The notes below the pieces were generated by a model, which saw only the letters and a program-made list of their open reading frames with translations, was not told where the DNA came from and did not search any database. From Telmatherina bonti (Eukaryota > Chordata > Actinopteri > Atheriniformes > Telmatherinidae), in contig OW121835.1 of the NCBI GenBank assembly GCA_933228915.1, positions 19,077,558 to 19,141,557 on the forward strand: a stretch of 64,000 nt of DNA, in the 5' to 3' direction. The position numbers and the translations under genes were made by a program. Below are positions 13,601-23,936 of the stretch, piece by piece (position 1 is the first letter of the stretch; each line of letters begins with the position of its first letter).

Positions 13601-16600
13601 CAGCTTTTCAGCAAGGAATCGTTCTCCTAACTATTGCACGGAGTAACAGCATTCTTATGTGACAGTATATGGTGAACATACAATAATGCCTCCGGAATGT
13701 GGGTGTTTCTTTTTCAGTATATATACGGAGCTATCGACGGAGCAGCTCTTTGGCGGAGTTCGGTGCAGCTGAAATCAGCCAAAACTGGCAACTCTGACAG
13801 GGTCAGATAAGGCCGTTAGGACAGCAAAGTTTTTGCAAGCAACCTGCAGCTCTTGTTTGTGGAGAGAACTGCACCGTTGAGAATCATTATGACTTGTTTA
13901 GATGGCATTTTCAGAAAGCCGGTGGCTGCCTCATGAGCCGCAACTCAAGAGTCAGAGAGCTGCGCAATGAGGAACACTGCACCAAAAGCTAGATCTTTGT
14001 TTCAAAACTACACATCTATAGTTGTATTTAGGTAAAATGTGCCAAATCAAAATAAAACTTGTTGAAATTGTTAGCTCGATAATATAATGTTTGTATTGGT
14101 GAGGTAACTTCAGAAAGGATGGGTAATTTATTACAACCTAATGAAATCTTACACCGTTATGACAGCAATAATAACCATAGTCACAATAATGTTCACATAA
14201 ACAGATTTGTTACCAGCAAATATCAGTATCGACAAATATTCAAATTTCAGATATCGGTATCAGATCAGAACTCCCATAAAGTGGATCGGTGCATCCCTAC
14301 CTGAAACACACTAGAAAATCCATCTCTGAATAACTTAAAAAAGATTAGGTTTTGAAGTGGCAAAGTCAAAGTCCAGACTTGAATTCAATTAAAATGCTGT
14401 GGTGTGACCTTAAACAGACAGTTCAAGCTCAAAAACTCCCCCAATGTGGCTGAGTTAAAACAATTCTGTGGAGACCAGTGGGCCAAAATTCCTCCACAGC
14501 GATGTGAAAGACCCACTGCCAGTTATTGCAAATGCTTGGTTGTTGCTGCAGGTGGCACAACCAGTTATTAGGTTTATGGAGTAAAGACTTGGAGAGCTTT
14601 TTCTTTTCTTAATAAATCAAATCACCATATAAAAACTGCAAATTTTATTTACTCCAGTTATGTTTGTCTTTTATTAAAATGTGTGTGATGATCTCACACA
14701 TTTAAGTGTGACAAATTTGCAAAATAGTAAAAAATGAGGAAAGGGGCAAAAATGTTTTCACAGCACTGCAGCAGATTATTTGAATGAGCAGAAAATTGTT
14801 TTATCTTCATACTAAGCTGCTAATATTAACTAAATACAATGAGTTACTATTTTATCTGGAGTGAATGGAAAATATGAATAAAAGTAAACTATTGCTTTTA
14901 CAACTGGCATGATAAAATTATGGATTTAGTCATTATTTAAACTGCCTATTTGTCCTTCTTTTCAGTACAGCATTACTTGTTTTCTTTTTTTGGCAGGAAC
15001 CTTTAGGTATTATTTAAGAACGTTTTTTTTCTAGACGAAATGGCCCAGAAAATATTTTTAGAATAACCTCACCATGAGCCATTGTGGCTTGTCAACATAG
15101 TTGCTGTGTCACCCTGTCTCCTGTTTGCAGACTTTCCTTTAATACACACAGTCAGCCCATTTAAATGGCATTTCACACAGCATCTTGTCAATGGTTTAGT
15201 GGAGAGTGGTTGAAATTGTGCTTATTTTGTTAAGAATATGTTTTCTCCCAAATGTGTTTGTTTCAATAGGCAGACATCTGGTCGTTGGGAATAACAGCAA
15301 TAGAACTGGCTAAAGGAGAGCCACCACACTCTGATCTTCATCCTATGAAAGTGTTATTCCTCATCCCAAAAAACAATCCACCAACACTGGAAGGAAACTA
15401 CAGTAAACCACTTAAAGAATTTGTTGAAGCCTGTTTAAATAAGGAGCCTACTTTTGTAAGTTTAAAGTCTTTTTTTTTTTTTGGTGGCACGAGTTGTTTT
15501 TACTGAAATGGGCATCGATAAAAAGTTCTTCTTTTGTGTTTTTTGTGTTGTGTGTTTCCTGCAGAGGCCAACTGCCAAAGAGCTGTTAAAACATAAATAT
15601 ATAGTAAGGCATGCCAAAAAGACCACTTATTTGACAGAGCTGATTGACAGATACAAGAGGTGGAAGTCGGAGCAATCACGGGATGAATCGAGCTCTGATG
15701 AATCCGATGAGTAGGTTTTTGTCTGTACATCATCTAGTTTAGTGGTTGGTGTAGGTGAAGCCAAGTTAAGCAGCACTGAGCACGCTGGTGTTTTATTGCA
15801 GGGAGCCGGACGGTCAGGCATCTGGAGGTGACAACGCTGCTAATGATGACTGGATCTTCAACACCATCAAGGAGAAGGACCTGAAGAAGGTTCAGAATGG
15901 AGAAGCACAGCCTGCTGAGTTAGAGAGGAAAGAGGTAATACAGGATAAAATATAGATGATAAACTATAAAAAGATCATTTGTAACTTGCTAAAAACTAAA
16001 AAGTCTTCTTTTAAATTCCTAGTTGGAGGAGAGTCCAAAGAGGCCTTTGTCGCAAAGTTTATCGATGATATTCTCTCCAGTGTTTTTAGAGGTATGGCAT
16101 CACAGAAAATGTCTAGATATTTATCTATGATTAAATGTTGGATCAGAAACTATAGAAATAAACGTGTAGGTAATTCATCGACCAGCCTGAATTAAATCGG
16201 TGTCGAAGTGGTTCGTAAAAGACAAGTGATGACAAACCTGTTGTTGCAGTTGAAAGAAAAGAGTGAGACAAGCAATGGCAAGCCAGAAGCTGCTGAGAAG
16301 CTGAAGGAGGCCATTTTCCTGGCAGAAGATACACACCCAGGGATCTGTGACTCTCTTGTGGCTGAACTAGTGCAGAGACTTCAGAGGTAAGTAGTGTTTA
16401 AATTCTTCATATTTTTTGTCAAGTTTTTTCCTCTTGATTGTCGAGCAGGATGTGTGTGGTCAGTTATCATCTAAATCTGTTTGCATTCAGTTCAGCATTG
16501 ACTCATCGGGAGATGTATTACAGTCTATGATATAGGCAAGTACAATCTTTAGATAAAACAGAAGTCTTAACCCTCCCCCATTTTGTCTCTGTCCTTTTAA

Positions 16601-18026
16601 AAGAGAGAGAGAGCATTTGATAAGATGCACCAGTCATACATTTCCTTACTTTGTAACATCTCTTGTGTAAAAAAAGGGAAAACAGCGTCATTAATGGGTT
16701 CATGGTGCAATATTTTCATTGTTGTGAGCAGTGATGGCTGTATGCCTACTTTTTCTGGAATGCCATTACCAGATCCGACTATCCAACTGTGATCAATATA
16801 GCTAAGCTTATTAAGGGTTATGTTAATTTCAAAAGGCAAAATCATAAAGATAATGGATTTCTTTTCTTATCTTTTTATGTATATTCTCAACAGCTGACTT
16901 TTAGACAAGTCCAAAACCCGATCAATCTAAAATGAGTGGCTACTGATATGTAGAGCCTGTGACTGCTTGTTTTGACAGGTTTCAGCATTCAGAGTTTGTT
17001 TGATTGTTTTTTTTTATTGTTGTTTTTTTTTCTCTCAGAGTATTTATAAAGATTTTAAATTCTGGGAATTAGCCTTCCCTCGAGAGCTCAAATTTCATGT
17101 TATGTCCAGACTTTTGCATGTTACTTCTTCTCTCTTTTTCTCTTTTAAAGTTTTAGAAAAAGACAATGAACTAGATAAATTTGGCTTCAGAGATGGAGAA
17201 AGGATTTGTCTTTAAACATTTGCCTTTTGGAGAACAGTTTATTCCCACTGACAGCAATGATAAGAAATTTTCTTCACTGAAGCATGACAGTGTGGGTTTC
17301 ATAAAACAAGTACCAAACCATGGGACACGTTACAGTGTTGATAATAAGTATGGTAATGTCATTGAGCTACAAGAGTTGCCCATACTGTGGTACAAGCTTA
17401 CTAAATAAAACTATTATAACGTTTTAAGCAGACATATCCGATATCATTGGCATTGCTATATTACCGGCCAATATTTACATTAAAATGCAATATCAGAAAG
17501 GATCTATATCGGTGTTTACTTTTTTAATGACATAACTTTCACACAACATGCACATATTATATATCAAACTCTTCAGCTAAGTCTCCTATAACTTATAATT
17601 ACAAAGTACAAGAGATGTCAGGTGTAGTTTTCCAGGTATTTCTGTCTGTTTGACACAACTAGCTCCAAAAAGATCAGTATCAGTTGTTATTGGTATCAGA
17701 AATGAAGAGTTGGGCAAAACTGGTAAATCAGATATTGGTAAAAAAAAAAAAAAAAAAAGCCAATATCGAACATCCCTGATTTTGAGTGATTCTGCTTAAC
17801 AGAAAAATAAATTGAACCAGCAACATAATATCTTTGGTTGAGCTAAAAATCACAGCTAAGCTCCTATAATGGTGATAAAACTAACAGAACCTGAAAAATA
17901 AAATCACTGCAGTCAATGTTCAGTGAACTTGTCATTGACTGGTTTTGTCCTGAAGCGTGTAAATATTAACAGTTTTGTCTGATGCTTTGCAGGTTTTCTG
18001 TGCCGCAGGCGGCCACTGCTCAGTGA
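4638..18026 (+). CDS. stk24: Serine/threonine kinase MST3 (GCK-III subfamily)
   Basis: STE20-type cytoplasmic kinase involved in migration, apoptosis and cell polarity signalling. Coding exons: 4638-4679, 8990-9220, 11191-11247, 11366-11474, 11955-12112, 15270-15455, 15565-15710, 15802-15934, 16023-16091, 16250-16386 and 17993-18026 (stop TGA). Every junction is GT-AG and keeps frame; total 433 aa against 431 in human isoform B. The N-terminus MAHSPIQTGLPGIQ matches MST3 rather than STK25 or STK26. Kinase motifs seen: glycine loop GKGSFGEV 31-38, ATP lysine K53, HRDIK with D144, DFG 162-164, activation-loop T178 in NTFVGTP, and APE. The acidic linker and the C-terminal regulatory segment ending LVAELVQRLQR match the family. 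The last exon adds a short tail, FSVPQAATAQ, where human has YSLSGGG-type sequence. The second teleost copy (a or b) cannot be told apart here. Confidence 0.95.
4680..8989 (+). other. stk24 intron 1
   Basis: Intron of 4.3 kb beginning gtaaat and ending ctctcag. It contains a hAT-like MITE near 7.4 kb. No other gene was recognised; short frames at 6395-6880 on both strands overlap one another and match nothing familiar. Confidence 0.85.
7364..7556. mobile_element. Short palindromic hAT-type MITE, copy 1
   Basis: Left end CAGGATTGTCTAAAGTTGG and right end GACTGGAGCTGGACAGT are imperfect inverted repeats. Internal GTCCTGCAGGTTCT and AAAACCTGCATGA also mirror each other. The same structure recurs at 41526-41736 and 48734-48941, so this is an interspersed family. 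This copy is the most diverged and no clean target duplication was found. Confidence 0.6.
9221..11190 (+). other. stk24 intron 2
   Basis: Intron of about 2 kb. It carries a LINE/SINE-type tail near 10.6 kb and a short fragment near 10.99 kb (TAGGGCTGTGACGATATG) resembling the end of a DNA transposon. No gene was recognised. Confidence 0.8.
10530..10622 (+). repeat. Teleost retroposon tail with (TTGAA)n end
   Basis: GCTGTAAAGCGTTTTGAGAT, then GACGCTATATAAATAAAGTT and GAATTGAATTGAATT. This is the very common 3' end of a fish LINE/SINE family. A minus-strand copy of the same tail appears at 41363-41398. The 5' limit is uncertain and may reach about 10.44 kb. Confidence 0.6.
12360..14768 (+). 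mobile_element. Decayed Tc1-like DNA transposon, interrupted by a hAT element
   Basis: Terminal inverted repeats start CAGTGCTGTGAAAA at 12360 and end TTTTCACAGCACTG at 14768. Inside are broken pieces of a Tc1 transposase: SGKGYKA-like helix-turn-helix near 12.68 kb, DSTIRKRLGKNGIH near 12.9 kb, VRHGSGSIMVCGCF near 13.13-13.17 kb, then WVMQQDRDLK running into the insertion and HT resuming after it, and a C-terminal block near 14.4-14.56 kb. Several stops and frameshifts make it inactive. Without the 1,016 bases added by the insertion and its duplication the element is about 1.39 kb, a normal Tc1 size. The flanking dinucleotides are TG and CA, which could be decayed TA target sites. Confidence 0.88.
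13292..14299. mobile_element. hAT-type non-autonomous element nested in the Tc1 copy
   Basis: The element is flanked by a perfect 8-bp duplication CCTGAAAC at 13284-13291 and 14300-14307. Left end TGGGGATATACCGGTACC and the reverse complement of the right end, TAGGGATGCACCGATCC, are imperfect inverted repeats. Both end types and the 8-bp duplication are hAT hallmarks. The interior of about 1 kb has no open transposase frame, so it is a deleted or decayed derivative. Confidence 0.88.
16387..17992 (+). other. stk24 intron 10
   Basis: Intron of 1.6 kb before the small last coding exon. It contains the hAT MITE at 17429-17778. The open frames at 17000-17408 have no recognisable product. Confidence 0.8.
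17429..17778. mobile_element. hAT-type MITE (about 350 bp)
   Basis: Left end CAGACATATCCGATATCATTGGC mirrors the right end GCCAATATCGAACATCCCTG as imperfect inverted repeats of about 22 bases. The flanks GTTTTAAG (17421-17428) and ATTTTGAG (17779-17786) agree at 6 of 8 positions, with two A/G differences, fitting an aged 8-bp hAT target duplication. The interior has a poly(A) run at about 17741-17758. Confidence 0.75.
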
Positions 18027-19032
18027 GACGAGCTACATCTGGCTCTGTCCTATTTTTCACCCTGGTGGCAGCAGTCAGATTTTTTCCTCTGACCTCCACA
18101 GCTGAGATGAAGTCTCCCAGGAAGGTCTACATCACTCATTTGCCTGAAGCAAATCCTGGCCTAGTTACTGTGTGTTAACATGCTAGCACAGCACAAGAGG
18201 GTCCTATGCAGGACCATGGCCACTGATCCAGCTGCCACCTGCTCTGTGATGTCTGTTCTTAGCATCTCTTTTCTCAGTTGTTTTATTTTCAGAGTGGAGT
18301 TAGTGATCTTTCTGGAATGACTCAAATTTTTGGTGAAAACGTTGCTTTTTGACAAAAGTTTACACTCAGCATCCTGTCAGAGAAACTTTGCTTAATTATA
18401 TTGTGTGCATTGTTGTGTGTTTGTGTAGCTGCATAAGATATTCTGTGCAAAGTGTAGTGAAGAGTGAAGAGTGACGAGTGAATTGAGGCATTCTATTGAA
18501 AACTCAGGTATCATGCTTTAAGTGGATTGGGCCCTCTGGGAGATAGAATGAGCTTTTACTGGGTGGTTGTACAGACTTGTAAATAAGCTAATTTCTACAA
18601 ATTTGTGAAAACATAATGGGGTGTTTGGAACCACTGTGTACAAATGGCCAAATGCAATCTGTAGATAATGGTTGTGAGGTAAATATTATGAGAGTGGCCA
18701 CAAATGAGATTGCCTTGCTTTTGTGCTTGTTCTTCTGATTTCTTTCTTCTCTCTCTAGTTGTAAACTTTTTAAGTACTCATCTAGCGAATGAATCTGGCT
18801 GCCCTCTCATGTTTCACTAATGATTTAGAATATATTAGTTCATTTTTTATTAACTTTTTGGATTCACACTCTTTGCTTTGTAGGTGATAATGTTGGTGAA
18901 TGTAAAAGAATTGGCTGGTTTATTGAAGCCTCACCAGTTTAAACACTGGATGCTGTTTCCAACCCTCATTCCACAAGGATAGAGTCGAGCAAGTTTGTTA
19001 GACTCTACGTCATTTATTTGCTGAGTGTGTGC

Positions 19033-19071
<39 letters not shown>

Positions 19072-20300
19072 ATCAGATAAACTGAGGTTTCGTCCATTCA
19101 TTCCATTAATAGGGCAGTGCCATCATTTAGTTTATACATCAGCAGACTGTTAGTCTTCCTAGAAGCTGCAGTGGTACCATCTCCTCAGTGTACCTGCAGC
19201 TTTAATTGCACTTCAAGTATAAATGCCTTTGACTATAAAGTAGCCATAAAACAGTAGCATGAGACTTGCAGTATTTTTGCAGGTATGCACCGTACTACAG
19301 TACGAACAGAGAAGTCAGTTTGAAGTCTCTCGACATGAACTCTGAGGTTGGTCATGCAGTGTAATATTTGCCTGGCTGTAACTTTCCATCTGGATGTACG
19401 AGAAGTTTTCTGGTCGCACAGTAAATGCATGCACGTGTAGACTTCTCACACATTAAATGATCCTGCTATTGGATACATCTTAGCAGAAAGCCAAGAGGTG
19501 TTAAAATAAACAAACAGATAAACATCTGCACTGCTGCTACTCATGACTGTAGTTGTAAAAGGAATGTGCATGATAGTATTAACAGTATAAAGCCTATTGC
19601 CTGGTCTGGGTAGTATGTGTTGTAGCATACTTCTGCAGGATGGAAAGAATGTTGAGTCCTGAACAGAGTTAAATCAGCCTTATAGTATTTGTTTTGAATG
19701 GAGTGAGTGGTATCAGCTTTAAATGTTGGATTTTTTTTTCTTCTTTTTTTGTGATTTCTCAGTTTTGCACTCTTCCAATTTAAAAATGCATATGCATTTT
19801 TTTCTAAGATGGCTCATGAAAACAGATCAAAAGCATTTCTTTGGTTTTGGTAAAGTGCACATTAACAAATGGACCTTTTGTACTTTGCTGTCATTGTTAG
19901 AGTTGGTGGGGGTGTGGAGTGTTTTCATAAATCTTAGGGGTCAGATGATAGCCTTTTTGCTCAGAGGCTTTACACAGTATTACACAGTGCAAGTTAAAGA
20001 AACAGTCTTGTGGTTTTAGGAAATACTCTTGTCTGCTCTCACCGGGGGAGGGAAGATATCAGTGCCGACTTTATCAAGTTCCCTTCTGCTGTCTAATGCA
20101 ATACAATACATTTCCCCTTAAAGTCTGCCTTTACTATGCTTGTGATGCAGGGTTTTATGTTTGTTTGGTTCTTTTATTCTAATTAGTTTTATAGTAGGTG
20201 TTTAATGCATTTTAATGCTTCAGCATCAATGTCATAGTGATGATAATGCACTGGTCCACAATAAAGCACAATTATTTCTAATATTTTGCCCAATTTGTAA
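18027..20300 (+). other. stk24 3' UTR (probable)
   Basis: No gene is recognised downstream of the stk24 stop. AATAAA hexamers occur at 20260-20265 and just after 20300, and a 3' UTR of about 2.2 kb would fit the long 3' UTRs of this gene family. A (GT)n microsatellite lies inside. The exact end is inferred. Confidence 0.45.
19025..19067. repeat. (GT)n microsatellite
   Basis: About 20 GT units with one early GC interruption. Confidence 0.95.
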
Positions 20301-21293
20301 ATAAAGGACCAAAAGAGGAAAAAATAAGACTAATTAATTCCTAGGATATAACTTGTAAATAAAAAATTAAATAAATGAATAATTTGTAAATTATGATGAT
20401 CAAAATTGAATCCAGCTTGGCTTTTTTTCTGTCAGGGTCACTAAAATGGAATATAATGAGTGTTGTAAAGACAGCAGGGCTTTGGTGTTAATTGTTTAAT
20501 ATTACAGATTTGTTCTTACTACATTGGGCAATTGGATATTCAGCTTGAGTCAGCTTTTGTTCAGTCAACAGTTGGCAGGAGAACAAGCTGGAAACAGGAT
20601 GAACGGCACAACTGGGTCTAACAGGAGCACAATACCCTCATCATCACTTTTCAAACTCTCTTACTGAACATTTTATAGTATCGTGCTTTGATGGCATCAG
20701 TCACTTCGTGCATCAGATGTCTTATAATGACATAGATTCCAGATGTTGTCATGCCACCTACAACTTGTCAAATTTGTTGTCTGCAACCCTGCCCCCAGTG
20801 CTTTAATTCACTTTAGACACCAGTCTCAGCTGTTCACCTGTTCCCACTCTGCTAAATTAAACTCACTGTGGTGTTTGATTTACAGAAAGAAATTTTTGAA
20901 TGTTCCCCCAAACTGGCAAAGTATTGCGCATAATTTGGAGAATTTTATCATTGAAAATCAACATTTCATTTGGCATAGATAGCTGCCATGTTCAGCTTGC
21001 TGCTGCAGTGAATACATAGAAGTTGTTAGAATCCAGAATACCACATCATGAAACAACAGAAGAGGTCTGCACTTTTTTTTTCTTTTTTTGCTAAAAATGA
21101 TCCACATGTTCATTCCAGCTTCACACGTGAGTGAGAAGTGCCATGTAAGCTCCCCACCCCCAAACTAAGACCTAACACAATACAGTTTGCACCTTCTACA
21201 TGGTCGGATGTTTATCCTTGTATGTGTTGCACTTTTTAGAGCTGTGTTTGAGTTTTTAAAAAAAAGTGGTACTTCAGGCTGTAATATTATGTG

Positions 21294-21327
<34 letters not shown>

Positions 21328-23936
21328 ATTCTTCCTTTTTCTTTGGTATACATGTGTACATGCATGTGTGTGCGCACATGTTCTCCCCTTTAGCATGTTG
21401 TATGACAATTAAGCAGTGTGATGGCTTGGAGTCCTTTCTTGGTATAAGTTGGCATATATTCAATTAAACTATTTTTCTAACCCCAAACAGCAGTATTATG
21501 TAATAGAGGGAGTGACGTTCAGTTCTGTGATGTGTTCAAATTTCAGTTAACACTGGAAAGCAATCATTTTAAAATGTACATTTCAGTTTGTGTGACTTTG
21601 CTGGCAGTTTCTAGTCCAGTATATACATGTTTTCTAGTTCAGGACAGTGCTGTTGGATTTATTGGAAGCTGTCAAATGATTGAGAACAAAAATAAAATAA
21701 AATAAAAAAAAAAAAGAACAATACGTGTTGAAGAATGCTTTGCCTGATAACTTTTTTTGTGATTCGGATTGGAAATATCAACCTTCCTGCTGGTTGGGCT
21801 CTTTTACTGGTAATGTATTTAGATTATGTTTAATAGCTAATAATATCCATGGGATTTCAAATATCAAATTATTGGTTTTTCAAGGACAAGAAAGAAATTC
21901 ATTAATTCTTCCCAAAAACAACTATTCCTTTGCACAAATACGACTTCATTTCAATAATGATTCATTCTGGCACAGTGAAGATACAGCTTACTTGTGATGC
22001 GCGCCTCGCTTTTTCATCATTTTTAAGATTTTTTTTTTTTTTTTTTTTATTAATTACTTGTGAAAAAGTTAAAAAAAAAAAAAAAAAGAAAGAAACAATG
22101 CTGTAATGCACTAAATATGATTTTTCTCTAAGCACTGCCGTGAAACTGCAATGCACTGTTTATTATCAATAACCTGACGTTCATTGACCTGTACATAGAT
22201 CTGATGCATTAGAAGCAAAACAGGGTTTTTTCACTCGCAACATGAACAGCCTTTTTTCTGAACAAAACACAGTTTTTCAGGCAGAATGAAGAGCCCCATT
22301 TCTGAAAGGGGAAAGAAAAACACAATGTAAGTAGCACATTTCCAAAGAAATGGCATTAGTGAGCTTGCTGTGTGTTGCATCACTTATCGCTACTTTGCAA
22401 GAGTTTCAGAATCAAGAAGGCCAGTAACTGTTGTTTGATGAGCTACTCATGCTACTCCATCTACCTTTTTTTTGCTGTTTTAATTTTTCTAATATGCCAA
22501 ATATTTAGTTAGTAACAACACTGCTCTAAAAGAATCCATTTGAAAACAGTCATGTTGTTTTAATATTTGCATCAAGAAAGGCCTTCCATAAAAAAAAAAA
22601 ATAGTCTGGTGACGGCATATGCTGTCTGAAAGGATTATATTTATGGTTCATAATTAACTGTACTTCAAGTAATTACTATATTAATGTATTATCTATGCCA
22701 TTTGCAGTAATACACCCCCATTCTAGCACAAATGTTGCTTTTTGAATTGTACACCGATGAGTTTCAGGCCCAGAGAATCCAGCATCTATGATTTCTTTTA
22801 AGAAATTTCAAATTTTGACTGGTCTGTACACAGCTCCATTTTGCCCCAGTCCATCTACAATGAGCTTGGATACTAAGGTAACATATTTACATACTCTTAA
22901 ATTTCTTCCCATCTGTTTTGTTTTTTTTTTCAGCTCTGCCTGAGGGAATAAACATAACTATTTAGTAGGTGTGTCTTCTCGCTTGCATGAATAAGTTCTC
23001 CGCATTCTCCCTTTTTTTTTTTTTTTTCCATTTAAAGATGTAGATTTTAAACTATTGGCCCATGCAATCTGCCACGGCGAAGAACTCCTGGTCACCTTTG
23101 TCGTTTCTGCGATGCTCTTTTTGGACCCACTCTCTGCACTGATCACGGTGCTCACATCTAAATCTGAAGTTTAGATTATTTTAATGACGATTTTTTATTA
23201 GTTTTTTCAGACTTTTTGTTTAATTTAATTTAGGGTTTAAAATGTTTGAGTCTCTATTTAAATTGTAACACAGCATGATATTGAATCCAAATTACTATTA
23301 AATACAATGTAATTATTTATGCACAATCCATGTCCTCCTTGTTAAATATAAACATTTACATGCATTTGTGAAACCGCTTTTTTTTTTTCCCTCACTTAAG
23401 CTGAAGTTCATGTGATGAAGCCACAAGTTCAATTTAAAGCTTTGAAACAAGAGTTCTACTTTGCTGCATTTGGCGACATCACATGACAGTCATTTGCAGT
23501 TGGAGCTGCTAAGCTGTCTTCATTTGTCTTTTTTCAATAACTTCTTTCATCCATGATTAATGCTACAGCTCCATGACAGCTCTGCAAACTCAATTTGCTG
23601 ATACATATTATTTTATGAAAAGTCTGTTTGGAAATAGTTTTCCTAGTTTGCTAATGTTGCTTGGTCTTACCGATGCAAATCCTTAACTTATTACTGCATT
23701 TTTCATGACTTTATATTCTTGGATCATGACTGCCAAAGGATCACCATATAAGACATAAGTATAATCATATTAATCCAGAAAAAGAATTATAATTACAGTA
23801 GTACTATCCCACAATAAGTGAAACAAAGTTGTACGGCTCTAATTAAAGAGTACATTTTGATTTTCATGTGCATAAAAAAAGGGAAAAGCTTTGTCTTGGA
23901 TCCACAAAATCTATCAGCAAATACCTCACAGCAATT
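20301..23936. other. Convergent intergenic region stk24 / ino80d
   Basis: AT-rich DNA with no recognisable gene. It holds long homopolymer runs: T at about 21295-21323, T at 22029-22048 facing A at 22071-22087, T at about 23011-23027. It separates two genes whose orthologues lie on different human chromosomes. Confidence 0.6.
22029..22087. repeat. Poly(T)/poly(A) inverted repeat
   Basis: A run of about 20 T and a run of about 17 A are separated by about 22 bases, so the strand can fold into an A/T hairpin. Confidence 0.7.

Larger units (their letters stand above)
12113..15269 (+). other. stk24 intron 5
   Basis: Intron of 3.2 kb, three quarters of which is the nested Tc1/hAT composite. A short (AC)n run lies at 12571-12590. 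Confidence 0.85.
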
